From Bin80 sp965203305 (GTDB taxonomy: Bacteria; Bacteroidota; Rhodothermia; Rhodothermales; Bin80), in assembly GCA_965203305.1 (NCBI GenBank), contig OZ241874.1, positions 1,116,001-1,180,000 on the forward strand: DNA of 64,000 nucleotides, in the 5' to 3' direction. Each line of letters begins with the position of its first letter. Positions within the stretch are counted from its first letter, which is position 1. The position numbers and the translations under genes are program-made. The notes under the pieces were generated by a model. That model had not been told where the DNA came from, searched no databases, and saw only the letters and a list, made by a program, of their open reading frames with translations. Below are positions 47,010 through 56,336 of this stretch, one piece after another.

Positions 47010-47980
47010 ATGCCAAGACCAGTGCTTCTCCTGTGTTGCTTCGGATGTTTGATTGATTTGGGGAGCGCAAGGGCTCAGTTTGGTAATACTTTCCTGTCTG
47101 AGAATTTTCAGGGAGTGCGAGTGATTACGCTGTCCGATCCAGATGGACTTCAGTCAGAGGATTTGCTCATTTCCGAGATCAGGAGCCTAGATGTGGATTC
47201 CAGTGGACGACTACTGGTTGTGGATCTGCCGGGAAGTCAGGCTTTTCTGTTTGGCTCAGACGGGAATCTCCTGTCTGTCTTGGATCCGTCTTTATGTCAT
47301 CCCGGGTTTGAACTTCGACCGGCAAATGCCTTGGAAGCGTGCACGAGGATTTTGCCCTTGCAACGGAGGGGTATCTAGGTGCGGATACGAAAGGCAATCT
47401 CTTCGGCCTCTATAGTTCCTCGGTTGCATCGGTCATACGATATATGTCACCTTCTGGTGAAACTTTATACGAGATTAAACTGCCTCCCAGCAAGTTTCCG
47501 AATGCAAATTCCAGACTAGCAATGGGGGGGATTGTAGTTGACGAGACATATATATATTATGCAGGAACTTTAGAAACAGAAATTTTGAAGATCGCTCTGG
47601 ATGGCACTATAAAATCTAGGTTTTCACACAGGAAAGGGTGGTTTGAGGGGGCATCTAAGGATATCCCGAGCCTTGAACAGGGTAATCCTCAGGTTTTGTT
47701 TCAGGCCATTAGTGATCTATTTTCTAACACTACGCTTACACATCGTATCTTTGAACTCAACGCTCAGATGATTATGGTGCAGTATACAGGACCCCAAGGT
47801 TTAGGATATCAAGTATTTACGAAGAATGGAGTTCTTGTTGCAGAAGAATTGGGAGTGAATTACCGATTCAAGACAGGAGGAGATGGATTATTGTATCGGG
47901 TCGTACAGCCAGGGATTGATGATACGGGCTTGCCCAATCCCTTCATTGAGGTTTACCAGTTCATCAGTCCTAAAAATTAA
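47010..47980 (+). pseudogene. Six-bladed beta-propeller-like exported protein, interrupted by a frameshift
   Basis: First frame from ATG 47010: signal peptide (RPVLLLCCFGCLIDLG...ARAQ), then EIRSLDVDSSGRLLVVDLPGSQAFLF, a typical propeller blade (D-S-x-G-x-L-x-V-x-D). At about 47330 one base is missing and the second frame continues VHEDFALATEGYLGADTKGN, KIALDGTIKSRF and GVNYRFKTGGDGLLYRV to 47980. Together about 323 residues, resembling the BF3164/6-bladed propeller group. A single indel could be real or a sequence error. Confidence 0.6.
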
Positions 47981-47984
47981 GTCC

Positions 47985-48611
47985 ATGTTACTGAATTTTC
48001 TATTCATGTTTGTAAAATCGGAAATTGTTAGGGTTACTTTTCTGACCATTTTACTGGTTTTGGGTATCATACATCTGTCACGAGACGGACTGCAGAAACA
48101 GACATTCATGTCCAATCTGACAGGGAAGAACTTGATTGCCGATTTAACAATGTTAAGAAGGCAACTAGTTGGGCAGCAGATGCCAGTTATTACGGTTCGT
48201 GAAGCAGTTACAAAAAGGCAGAATACAGCAAGTCCCAATTCTCGCGGCATGCTCATTTTGATACCTGCCAATGCCTGCATGCAACAGCAGATCGGTGTTT
48301 TAAGACGCTTTCAGGAACTACATGAGGCTCTTGGTGATCAAATTGCGACGCGGTTGGTTCTGTTGAGCAATGACCATGGAGGGGTAGCAAGCAGATATAA
48401 GTCACTTCTCCTGAGAAAAGCAATACGGCCAGATTTTGATATATGGTATACCGAGGGTATGACTTCTTTCGCAAAAACCATACTAGATAAACAATTCGGA
48501 CTCGTTCTTCTCATCAAGGATCATAAGGTCACGGATATATTTCACATTGAGGACCATGGTAATATTCTTCGAGGTGTATCAGGTTCAGAGACTTTTTTGT
48601 CCGCGGGGTGA
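47985..48611 (+). CDS. Membrane-anchored redoxin-like protein
   Basis: 208 residues from ATG 47985, five bases after the propeller stop. An N-terminal membrane segment (VRVTFLTILLVLGIIHL) leads into a thioredoxin-fold-like region: RGMLILIPANACMQQQIGVLRRF, where the position of the CxxC motif holds NACM with a single Cys, then TRLVLLSNDHGG and QFGLVLLIKDHKVTDIFHI. The missing second Cys argues against a normal disulfide oxidoreductase; it could be a peroxiredoxin-like or structural member. Third gene of the Cys-rich peptide/propeller cassette. Confidence 0.55.
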   Translation: MLLNFLFMFVKSEIVRVTFLTILLVLGIIHLSRDGLQKQTFMSNLTGKNLIADLTMLRRQLVGQQMPVITVREAVTKRQNTASPNSRGMLILIPANACMQQQIGVLRRFQELHEALGDQIATRLVLLSNDHGGVASRYKSLLLRKAIRPDFDIWYTEGMTSFAKTILDKQFGLVLLIKDHKVTDIFHIEDHGNILRGVSGSETFLSAG

Positions 48612-48962
48612 TCCGTCCAACCAAGGGTTTGAGGCGTGGAACCAATCTAATGAAAGTCTGGAAAGTATTAAATTCTTGATACTTACTTGAGTGGTGTGGA
48701 TGGTGATTCTGTTTCTTGGGGCGGAAGTTCGAGTTTTACTCTGGAGGTCATTGTGCATGGGATTGGTCTGAAATCTTACACATATTATGAGAATTCTCCG
48801 ACAAATATGTTGAAGGTAATTCTGGATTCGCTGGCGGTTTGAGTGGGAATGGAATCGTTTTTTTTGCTGTGTATGCTTTGATCTGGATGTCCTGTTTACT
48901 GGTCATGCAATCCTTCAATTCAGAGGAGTACAAATAGAAATACAGCAGGGAGCCTCTTAAAT
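48612..48962. other. Intergenic stretch with one weak small frame
   Basis: A TTG-started frame of 51 codons at 48687-48842 on the plus strand (LSGVDGDSVSWGGSSSFTLE) has protein-like composition but no family; it may be a fragment of a lost gene. Nothing else recognised before the inverted-repeat element. Confidence 0.3.
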
Positions 48963-49252
48963 AGTGTCTGTCCGAAAATTCAGAATATCGCCAATATATG
49001 CCGTTTAGAGAGCGTATAAGGGGTTTTTGAAGATATTTTTTGGTATTTTTCCTGACGAAGATGGAAGCTCTTTAGCGGATTGGAGCATCAAATCCCCGAA
49101 CAGCGTCCATAAACACGCAATTTTCATGCAAGATTTCCCCGAATCTCTCATAGCGAATGAGCATCTGAATCGCGCCATACATGACGCTGTGGGGCAAAAT
49201 GCCCCTGAAATCCCCCGTATTGGGGGTTGCTGTGAATTTTCGGACAGACACT
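48963..49252. repeat. Inverted-repeat element, copy C (best preserved MITE-like copy)
   Basis: 290 bases with perfect 20-bp terminal inverted repeats (AGTGTCTGTCCGAAAATTCA at 48963; its complement ends at 49252). Flanked on both sides by AAAT (48959-48962 and 49253-49256), a 4-base target duplication (or TA if the ends are set two bases in). Contains no transposase, only short frames. Copies A and B near 3.6 and 4.8 kb are its diverged relatives. Confidence 0.85.
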
Positions 49253-49453
49253 AAATACAAAATCCCGAGTGAAAGAGTCCTGTTGCCCTGAGGGTGCTTA
49301 CAGGCATGTCAAGTCAGGTACGGGAATATTTTTGCAGAGAGACTCCAGAGTTACAAGGTATGTAGAACCTGGGCTATGTGATCCATTTCTTGGATTACAA
49401 CGGATGGGATTTCCGAGAAATTTGCCGGAAGTTCAATTTGGTGATATTGTTTT

Positions 49454-49933
49454 TCAGTGACGGGTCCACTGCACCCGGTCTCCTACTACGATCCCCTTCG
49501 TATCGGCAAATCCTCCGGGGACTTCCAATACGAACTGTGCAGGTACGCTGCTGATGATCGGCTCATCGGAATACGGCTTTGCATATTTGCTGATATCCAC
49601 AATAGTGGAATCGTTCGAGATAAAAATCAGGTCAAGGGGCAGAGGAGTATTGCCCATCCAGAATTGACGAAATTCCTGGTGATCAAACAAAAATAGCATC
49701 CCCGATTCTGGGGGAAACGAAGTGCGTTGCATCATTCCCCGCTCCCGGAGGGAGTCCGTGTCCGCGATTTCGATGTTGAGGGAGAGAACTGGTTCCCCCA
49801 TCCGCATAAAATCAAGTGAACCATCCACCCGAAATGGGATTTCGGGGGTGCTCTCTGGAGCAGTGTCAGGTGAGTTCTGACAGGAAGCTGCCAGAATCAG
49901 GAGAAGTATCGGGTAGATCGGACGGAGGTTCAT
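49454..49933 (-). CDS. DUF192 family lipoprotein
   Basis: 159 residues. Lipoprotein signal with LLLILAASC lipobox, Pro/Ser-rich linker, then a DUF192 domain: SLRERGMMQRTSFPPESGML, FWMGNTPLPLDLIFI and FVLEVPGGFADTKGI. DUF192 proteins are small beta-barrel-like exported proteins of unknown function, sometimes next to transport or phage genes. A 179-base piece of this gene is copied at 44304-44482. It runs in the same direction as the next two genes, with 11 bases to the 103-residue gene. Confidence 0.85.
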   Translation of the reverse strand: MNLRPIYPILLLILAASCQNSPDTAPESTPEIPFRVDGSLDFMRMGEPVLSLNIEIADTDSLRERGMMQRTSFPPESGMLFLFDHQEFRQFWMGNTPLPLDLIFISNDSTIVDISKYAKPYSDEPIISSVPAQFVLEVPGGFADTKGIVVGDRVQWTRH

Positions 49934-49943
49934 TCAATTTCTT

Positions 49944-50255
49944 TTAGTCCCAGGACTCCAGTAAATGAAGATCACCAGTAAACCATAATACATAAGGCCT
50001 GACAGGCTTGCTATCGCTATCATAGTCTGTGTACTTCAGCCTGAATCCATCATAATCAGGATAATCAATGCCATCATCTGTTTTCATGGATATATTCTTG
50101 ATCAGAACGTCCTCATGGGGGATGTAAATATCCACAGACTCTTCAGGTGTGCCTGGAAAGTGAATTCTCTCCATCACCTCTATAAATGCGCAACATATCA
50201 CCTTGTGGTGATATGTCAATTCTGCCTCAGTTACGTTTCTTCTGATCTCTTTCAT
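49944..50255 (-). CDS. Conserved-looking hypothetical protein between two DUF192 genes
   Basis: 103 residues, acidic, no signal peptide or membrane segment. Contains YHHKVICCAFIEVMERIHFP and an Asp/Tyr-rich middle (DGIDYPDYDGFRLKYTDYDS). Not recognised. Close spacing to both DUF192 genes (11 bases downstream, 53 upstream) suggests one transcript. Confidence 0.55.
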   Translation of the reverse strand: MKEIRRNVTEAELTYHHKVICCAFIEVMERIHFPGTPEESVDIYIPHEDVLIKNISMKTDDGIDYPDYDGFRLKYTDYDSDSKPVRPYVLWFTGDLHLLESWD

Positions 50256-50308
50256 GTGCTCTTCCTGTTCAACTCAGTGATTGGCAAAGAGGATGGCTCC
50301 GTTGGTTT

Positions 50309-50782
50309 TCAGTTCTCTGTTTTTCGCCACCGGATGGATGTCGTTGTATCAATCCCGAATCGGTCACTAAATCCTCCGCGCACTTCAACGACATACTGAG
50401 CAAGATCCGTGGAGCGAATAAATTCACGGGAAAGAGGAGTTGTACGTCTGGCAATATTGACAATTCCAGAATCAGCTCCTATGAACATGATGTCCAGTGG
50501 AAGAGGCGTATTTGCCATCCAGAAGCTTAATGAGTCGGGGGCTGGAAACACAAACAGCATTCCTTCGCCGAAGGAGAGCTGTCGTCGATGCATCAGACCT
50601 TTTGCCCGGGATTTATCATCCTCTGCAAATTCTACCTCAATGGTGCGGATGATTTCCCCATTGCTGTGCACAAAGTCAAGCTGTCCGACCGGAAGTTCTT
50701 CCGGTTCATTTGAACATCCCTGCAGAGCAATCAAGGTGAAGAAAATGACGGGTAGCCATCTTGTACAGCACGCTATGGTCAT
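50309..50782 (-). CDS. DUF192 family lipoprotein, second paralogue
   Basis: 157 residues. Lipobox LIALQGC, then the DUF192 domain: KSRAKGLMHRRQLSFGEGML, FWMANTPLPLDIMFI, YVVEVRGGFSDRFGI. About 40 percent similar to the gene at 49454, too diverged for a recent duplication. First of a likely three-gene unit reading leftward. Confidence 0.85.
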   Translation of the reverse strand: MTIACCTRWLPVIFFTLIALQGCSNEPEELPVGQLDFVHSNGEIIRTIEVEFAEDDKSRAKGLMHRRQLSFGEGMLFVFPAPDSLSFWMANTPLPLDIMFIGADSGIVNIARRTTPLSREFIRSTDLAQYVVEVRGGFSDRFGIDTTTSIRWRKTEN

Positions 50783-50836
50783 GGTTGTAATTCTCTAATG
50801 ATAATGCATCGTCAGATACTATCCAGTTTTCTGCCA

Positions 50837-51136
50837 TCAGGAACAATGCAGAGGATCAAGCATCGTTACCTCCTTCCGCAGGTGCGGAGAAGTCATCAAT
50901 TCCCTAAAGATATTCCATAATCGTTCCATTTTCTTATGCTCCTCAAGATAGTCGGCATAGGCTCTTCGTGCGTTGTCAAGCAGTTGATCATAGAACATCA
51001 ATCTCGCATCTACGGCTTCCAGAGCCTTTCTGACATCCTCTTCACCCGAGCCTTCATCCCATTCCGGTGGAGGGCTGCCAACCAGGCAACCCCCATCCAG
51101 AGGCCATTTTAGATGGTCGGATTTTGCAATAAGTTT
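50837..51136 (-). CDS. Possible small helical protein downstream of the type ISP enzyme, no standard start
   Basis: A 99-codon open frame with good coding character (KLIAKSDHLKWPLDGG, then RKALEAVDARLMFYDQLLDN, and a charged helix RAYADYLEEHKKMERLWNIF) but no ATG before residue about 50; an in-frame TAG at 51137 closes its 5' side. A one-base shift would join it to ENIVVEPR, which runs back into the end of the methyltransferase gene. It could be a frameshifted small gene of the restriction operon or a remnant. The ATG inside (DARLM) would give only about 50 residues. Confidence 0.35.
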   Translation of the reverse strand, partial: KLIAKSDHLKWPLDGGCLVGSPPPEWDEGSGEEDVRKALEAVDARLMFYDQLLDNARRAYADYLEEHKKMERLWNIFRELMTSPHLRKEVTMLDPLHCS

Positions 51137-51167
51137 CTAGGCTCCACTACGATATTTTCTTGCCGGT

Positions 51168-53594
51168 CTACTCCTTGAACTCCACCCCTTCCAGTTTTTC
51201 AACAATCTTGTTCGTTTCCATACTCACCGAGATCACTCGCACGAGCAACCGAAGCGGATACGCCGGATCCTGCATTGTTTCAATAGCGAACCTGTTCGCG
51301 TCGTTTACGATCTGGCTGGCCTTGTCGGTTTTCACACACTGCCTTTCCATCACCCATCCGATGGCAGGCTTGCCGTTGACGACATAGTCATAGGCTTCCA
51401 GTGGGATGTCCTTGATCGTGATATGCTCGTTGTAGACTATCTGTGTCAAATCTTTGGTTTTGCCTGGATGTTTCATTTTGGTCACGTGAAACCAGGCCTC
51501 CGCGGATACCCCTGCACTCGGTTCCCATCCACCCTTCTCAAACCCGACGGGATATGGTTCCGTTTCGTCATAGTCAACATGCAACGATCCCAAATCGCGC
51601 CCCATCTCGGAGAGAAGTCGGAACTGTTCTGCATCTTCGGGAAGCGGTATCCGGGGAAGCTCTATCCGCAGATTGTTAGCATATCTGGTGCGATAGTAGG
51701 GCGCATGAAGAACGCCGTAGATATAGTAGAACACATCTTCTGGAGAGATGATTTCAGTCCCCAAGTTTTTCCGGAATTTCCGCAATGCATCATCCGTAAT
51801 CGCATTCTCCTTCACATATCCATGAGTATCGGTCTTGCGACTGTCAAGAAAGATCGAAGAATTCTTCTCTCCCCCGACTCGCCTGTATAGCCAGAGAGGG
51901 AAGCATTGTGCTCCCGCTTTCAAATAGTTAAGATCTGGGATATCGCTTACCATCAATACTGAGAAGCCTCCTTTTGCCCCCTTCCCGGTCATACAGATCA
52001 GCCGATTTTTCGATTCTGCATATGGAAAGATATGGGGAATCTGGTTAGTACTCCAATTCAGGCGACGGCTAAAATATAGCCAAGTTCGCATGAATGGTCT
52101 GTACTGGGCGATTACACTCCTGCTCCCGTCTATGCCCAAGTTTTTGTTGTTTCTAAGATCATTTTTAAGGTCGGGGGTCCAGCTAATCTTCGTTGGATCG
52201 TTGTTCACCTGATGTGTGACCTCGGATTGGGATGGTTTACTGTTAGAGGTGTTGTCGCCAACGATCCGCTTTCGTTCTGCATTGTAGAACTTGATCATCT
52301 GCCGGATATTCTTCCGCAATGTACCCTCCGAATAATTGTAGCACCATGCATCTCGCCTTGTGATTACACCAAATGAATAGTTCTTGAAGAGCACCTCTGC
52401 TTCCCGATTCCTCTTGTCCCCCAATGCCATGAACTTTGCAAAGCCTGCCTCTCGCTGGTTCAGCCAGTCATGGTGCGCATCTGGAATCAATTCTTTCCAC
52501 TCTCCTTCCAGCCCCTGAATCCCGCCAAACTCCTTCACTTTTTTGAGTTTTTCTTCCCGGCTCAGGTAATCCCCAATGTCGTGATACCGGATCGTGCACC
52601 CCGTCCGTTCCGGGTTCTTCACCAAAAGCAGCACCGACACCGGGGCCCGCGATCCCGACCCAAATACATTTCCCCCTTCTTTGCGTCTTCTCTCTCCCTG
52701 TGTGCGTGCTTGCCCCCGCAGGTTCAGCACATAGACCGACGTAAACTCCCGGGCCAGACACTTCCGCATGCCTTCCATCTGAACTGCTTCCATCCAGCCG
52801 GCATTTGTAACAAACCCGATCGCGCCCTGCTCTCCGATCCGGTCAGAAGCCCAGCGGATAGCCAAGACATAGCTGTCGTATAGTCTGTTCTTATTGGAGG
52901 CTGTGGAGTGTGTAGCATAGGTGTGCTTGATTCTTTCGTGCAGCTTGGGATAGGACTGATTCTGCGCTGCATCATTTCCGCTTTTCTGCCCCACCCGCCA
53001 CGGAGGATTCCCGACAATCGCCATAATATTCGCCTTCATCTGTTTTTCGCGGATGGACGAGTTCTCGGGCATGAGCCCCGCAATCTCGTCCCTCCTGTCC
53101 ACCATGTCAAAGGTATCGGTGAGTGCCAGTCCCGGAAACGGCTCGTATTCCTCTGGGTCCACCCCCGCCCGATAGGCTTCTTCAATATTAATGGATGCAA
53201 TATAGTAGGCCAAGAGGACAATCTCGCTTGCGTACATCTCGGAGTGATACTTCTTCCGCAGCTGCTCTGGGGGAATCAGCCCGTTCTGGATCATGCGGGT
53301 AAGGAAGGTGCCGGTTCCCGTGAACGGATCCAGGATCCCCACTCCGTCTGATCCCAGTGACTTCCCAAATTCACCTTGCAACACCTGATCCACCGAGTGC
53401 AGAACAAAGTCCACCAGTTCTATTGGCGTGTAGACAATCCCCAGTTTATCTGCTGTCCTTTTGAAGGCCCCAACGAAGAAGTCATTATAGAGCTTCCGGA
53501 TGATTTTCTGTCGTGCCACCGGCGAAGTTGCCTGTTTCGCCCGGGATGCCACCTCCTCGTAGAGCCCTGACAGTTTTTTTTGTCTCCTCCTCAA
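51168..53594 (-). CDS. Type ISP restriction-modification enzyme, methyltransferase/specificity half
   Basis: Contains the N6-adenine methyltransferase: motif I ILDPFTGTGTFLTRM near residue 88 and the catalytic NPPW in IMAIVGNPPWRVG near 197, followed by a long target-recognition region (LSREEKLKKVKEF ... YFSRRLNWSTNQIPH ... IYGVLHAPYYRTRYANNL) to the end. In type ISP enzymes (LlaGI/LlaBIII class) this region is fused to the nuclease-helicase half in a single chain. The start at 53594 (ATG AGG AGG) is artificial; the natural reading is from the preceding frame across the A8 tract at 53574-53581, which would continue EEETKK into LSGLYEEVASRAKQATSPVA. As written, methylation would need a separate start or slippage. 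Confidence 0.85.
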   Translation of the reverse strand: MRRRQKKLSGLYEEVASRAKQATSPVARQKIIRKLYNDFFVGAFKRTADKLGIVYTPIELVDFVLHSVDQVLQGEFGKSLGSDGVGILDPFTGTGTFLTRMIQNGLIPPEQLRKKYHSEMYASEIVLLAYYIASINIEEAYRAGVDPEEYEPFPGLALTDTFDMVDRRDEIAGLMPENSSIREKQMKANIMAIVGNPPWRVGQKSGNDAAQNQSYPKLHERIKHTYATHSTASNKNRLYDSYVLAIRWASDRIGEQGAIGFVTNAGWMEAVQMEGMRKCLAREFTSVYVLNLRGQARTQGERRRKEGGNVFGSGSRAPVSVLLLVKNPERTGCTIRYHDIGDYLSREEKLKKVKEFGGIQGLEGEWKELIPDAHHDWLNQREAGFAKFMALGDKRNREAEVLFKNYSFGVITRRDAWCYNYSEGTLRKNIRQMIKFYNAERKRIVGDNTSNSKPSQSEVTHQVNNDPTKISWTPDLKNDLRNNKNLGIDGSRSVIAQYRPFMRTWLYFSRRLNWSTNQIPHIFPYAESKNRLICMTGKGAKGGFSVLMVSDIPDLNYLKAGAQCFPLWLYRRVGGEKNSSIFLDSRKTDTHGYVKENAITDDALRKFRKNLGTEIISPEDVFYYIYGVLHAPYYRTRYANNLRIELPRIPLPEDAEQFRLLSEMGRDLGSLHVDYDETEPYPVGFEKGGWEPSAGVSAEAWFHVTKMKHPGKTKDLTQIVYNEHITIKDIPLEAYDYVVNGKPAIGWVMERQCVKTDKASQIVNDANRFAIETMQDPAYPLRLLVRVISVSMETNKIVEKLEGVEFKE

Positions 53595-56061
53595 ACTGCT
53601 CGGGCTTTAGGGTATCCAGCACCAGCTGCATGCTTCTGCTGATCGCATTCTGCTCGGCAAACTGTGTTCCACCGAGTAATGCATCAAAGACCGGCTTCGT
53701 CACCATGTGCTGAGCCAGCATCTCAATGGCATCCTCTTTCGTTACCCCCGCGTTCAGATCATCCTGCAACTCCGTCAGGAACAGCCCAAACACTTCTTTT
53801 GCAGCTTCATGTCGTTCTACCATTGCCGTGATCCGCTCGGTATGCACCCGCGCAATCTCGGACACATCCTCTGCCCAGCTGCTCCAGTACCGCCTCGTCC
53901 CGCACTTCTTCGCCCATACGGCCAGGAGACTCTCCGCTACCGGGAAATTGATCGTGAGCTGCTGCGCTTCTTCAGTGTCCGTCTCGTCCCCGTCTTCTCC
54001 GTTTCGGGTACCGAACGGGTCTCGTTTCCTGGTTCGTTTCGGTTGCCACTGTGAAAGCAGAATCATGGATACGCGGTTATCGTTCTCTCCATCCGCCAGC
54101 AGGTTCAGGGACGCGGCAAAGTCCTCGTCATGGGAGCGGATGGCATTGCAAACCTGCCAGATCACTGCAAAATTCTTGTCCTTCGCCAGCACAGACTCCG
54201 GCGTAGCTGTTGTGGGAATGACGACCGGAAGGAGCACATACCCGATCTCTTTTCCTTCCGCTTTTCGCATCACCCGTCCCACGGCCTGTATGACCTCCAC
54301 CTGACTCTTGCGGGGGTGCATAAATATCACTGCATCCAGGTCAGGTACATCCACTCCTTCCGACAGGCATCGGACATTGGACAGCATGTGGATTGTATCA
54401 TTCCCCGGCGTGTTCAGCCAGTTCAGCAGATCGTTTCGCTTGCCTGCCCGCATGCTCCCGTCTATATGATCCGCCGCAATGGCAGTCTGCGGAGCGTTCC
54501 CGCCAGGAGAGTCGCAGGCATCCAGGTAGTTGTCTACCGTATTCTGGAATTCCTGGACGATATACTTGGAGTCTGCAATGGTTTGCGAGTACGCGATCAC
54601 CTTGCGGAGGGGCTGTTTCGGACTAATCAGTTTGCTTTTGTCCGTGCCGGACAGGATTCGCCAGATTCCGATGAATTTGCTCGCAGCATTGACGGTTGTT
54701 TGGCTGTTTGCCTGATTCCTGGCTTGTGCCTCCAGTCCTTCCGTTTCTGGAATGCCCAGTGCGATCAACCGGTAATCAGACAGATGTCCGTCCCGCAGTG
54801 CATCCCGAAACTTGTACTCAAAAAGAACTTCCCCGTACTGATCTGTATCGTTCATGGAGTACAGCACTCCCTCTTCCCCCTCGTTCTGCCTGTCGGGTTC
54901 CTGTGTCCTTCTGTCTGCCTCCTCAAACGACTCTTTGTAAACCTTGGGGGTGGCGGTCATATACATTCGCCGGTCCACATGGATCGTCTTGTTTTCATGG
55001 ATTGCCGTAAACGCGGAATCGTTTTTCTTGGCCGTATGATGTGCCTCGTCGCAGATCGCCAGATCAAATGCAGGGAGCCCGTATTCCACCTGCGCCTCGT
55101 GAATGCGTTTGCTGGACTGGTAGGTGGCAAATACCACCGTCATGGTTTCCGCATGTTCACTCCTGGCATACGCAGCCAGCTTCTCCCCGTCCGTGGTCGG
55201 AGGAATCTGCATCTCTATGTCTGTCATCTGTACCCTGTCCTCATCCTTGCGACTGCGCTGGCGAGTCTTCTTGTGTCCAATCTGGGAGTCACTGCACACG
55301 GCGTAGGAGCGCAGGGGCAGTTTGGATTGCTGGTGCCATGTGCGGATTGTTTGAGACATCAGTGCCAGGCTTGGTACCAGATACAGAACACGCCCCCCAC
55401 TGCCCGCCAGATCTTCCGCAATCCGAAGCGAGGTCAGCGTCTTGCCGGTCCCGCATGCCATGAGCACTTTCCCTCGACTCCCCTTCTCCTTCAGCCCTTG
55501 GAGTACTTTTTCCAGACATTCCTGCTGGAAGGGATGCAGTTCATGGAGATCCTCTCGCAATGTCATCTCCCCAGTGTCCACGAACTTGTCCCAGTCAACC
55601 GTGCTGCCCCGGAGGTGGCTCAGCGTGATGTGGGTGACCGGGATGTACTGCCCCGTGAGCAGTTTTTGCATTGGTCTCGTCAGGGGCTTGCCTGTCGTAT
55701 CTATCAGAATCCGTCGCGTGAACGGGGGTTTGCCAGAGGCAGTGATGAATTTGTTCACCTCTGTACTCGGAAGAGTCTTTTCCTCTCCGTACATCTTGCA
55801 CTGGATGGCGCACCATCCGCCTGCATCCTTCCGTTTGGCAACCAGATCAATCCCGTATTCGCTCGCATCCATCCCTCGTCCACGGGCCCATTGTGCATAT
55901 GGCACTGCCAGTTCCAGCTGATTAGCATACACTTTCTCGTGCGCCAGAAACTTCTGGCACAACTCCTCAAAGGCGGTGCCCTTGTGCCGCTCTTTGTTGT
56001 ATGAAGCCTTTTCGGTATTCCGGCGCCAGATGTTCAGGATGTGATCCAGTGGATGCTCCAT
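53485..56061 (-). CDS. Type ISP restriction-modification enzyme, nuclease-helicase half
   Basis: N-terminal Mrr-like nuclease: Asp72 in EYGIDLVAKRKD and Q87-x-K89 in WCAIQCK, the D...QxK site of type ISP enzymes. Then an SF2 translocase: Walker A MACGTGKTLTSL near 205, ATYQSSKRI, DEAH box CDEAHHTAKK near 336, motif III MTATPKV and motif VI VIQAVGRVMRKAEG. After a coupler (HTERITAMVERHEAAKEVF) the frame ends out of register 32 residues after the A8 tract (ETKKTVRALRGG). Removing one A restores a chain of about 1,630 residues, a normal length for the class. Confidence 0.88.
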   Translation of the reverse strand: MEHPLDHILNIWRRNTEKASYNKERHKGTAFEELCQKFLAHEKVYANQLELAVPYAQWARGRGMDASEYGIDLVAKRKDAGGWCAIQCKMYGEEKTLPSTEVNKFITASGKPPFTRRILIDTTGKPLTRPMQKLLTGQYIPVTHITLSHLRGSTVDWDKFVDTGEMTLREDLHELHPFQQECLEKVLQGLKEKGSRGKVLMACGTGKTLTSLRIAEDLAGSGGRVLYLVPSLALMSQTIRTWHQQSKLPLRSYAVCSDSQIGHKKTRQRSRKDEDRVQMTDIEMQIPPTTDGEKLAAYARSEHAETMTVVFATYQSSKRIHEAQVEYGLPAFDLAICDEAHHTAKKNDSAFTAIHENKTIHVDRRMYMTATPKVYKESFEEADRRTQEPDRQNEGEEGVLYSMNDTDQYGEVLFEYKFRDALRDGHLSDYRLIALGIPETEGLEAQARNQANSQTTVNAASKFIGIWRILSGTDKSKLISPKQPLRKVIAYSQTIADSKYIVQEFQNTVDNYLDACDSPGGNAPQTAIAADHIDGSMRAGKRNDLLNWLNTPGNDTIHMLSNVRCLSEGVDVPDLDAVIFMHPRKSQVEVIQAVGRVMRKAEGKEIGYVLLPVVIPTTATPESVLAKDKNFAVIWQVCNAIRSHDEDFAASLNLLADGENDNRVSMILLSQWQPKRTRKRDPFGTRNGEDGDETDTEEAQQLTINFPVAESLLAVWAKKCGTRRYWSSWAEDVSEIARVHTERITAMVERHEAAKEVFGLFLTELQDDLNAGVTKEDAIEMLAQHMVTKPVFDALLGGTQFAEQNAISRSMQLVLDTLKPEQFEEETKKTVRALRGGGIPGETGNFAGGTTENHPEAL
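53574..53581 (-). repeat. A8 tract where the two restriction-modification halves join
   Basis: Eight consecutive A on the coding strand (T8 on plus) within GACAAAAAAAACTGTC. A7 would put both halves in one frame: 56061 to 51168 is 4,894 bases, one more than a multiple of three. Such homopolymers are typical sites of strand slippage (phase variation) or RNA polymerase slippage. Confidence 0.8.
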
Positions 56062-56336
56062 TCAGGTTATGCGCAGGCTACAGCATAAAAAGTCCAAGAG
56101 TTTCTGTGTTCAGCACTTTTGCGGTATTCTGTCTTCGTTTCGGGGCAATCAATTCAAAGCATCCGGCCACACTGGTACGCTGTACAATCATCAATGTTGG
56201 TCCGTCCATAAATCTGTTTCAAGTCTGTGAAAGTCATTGACTAGTGCGTTTTTTCAATCCCCTGGCGCGAAGAGTTTTCATGGAACACATGCCTGTATCA
56301 ATCAAAGATGGATGGGAGATACAAAATCCGCCCGAT

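Noticed and set aside
54130..56004. 624-codon plus-strand open frame opposite the nuclease-helicase gene
   Set aside because: Shadow of the minus-strand helicase, whose motifs are unmistakable; Cys/His/Arg-rich composition is typical of an antisense frame.
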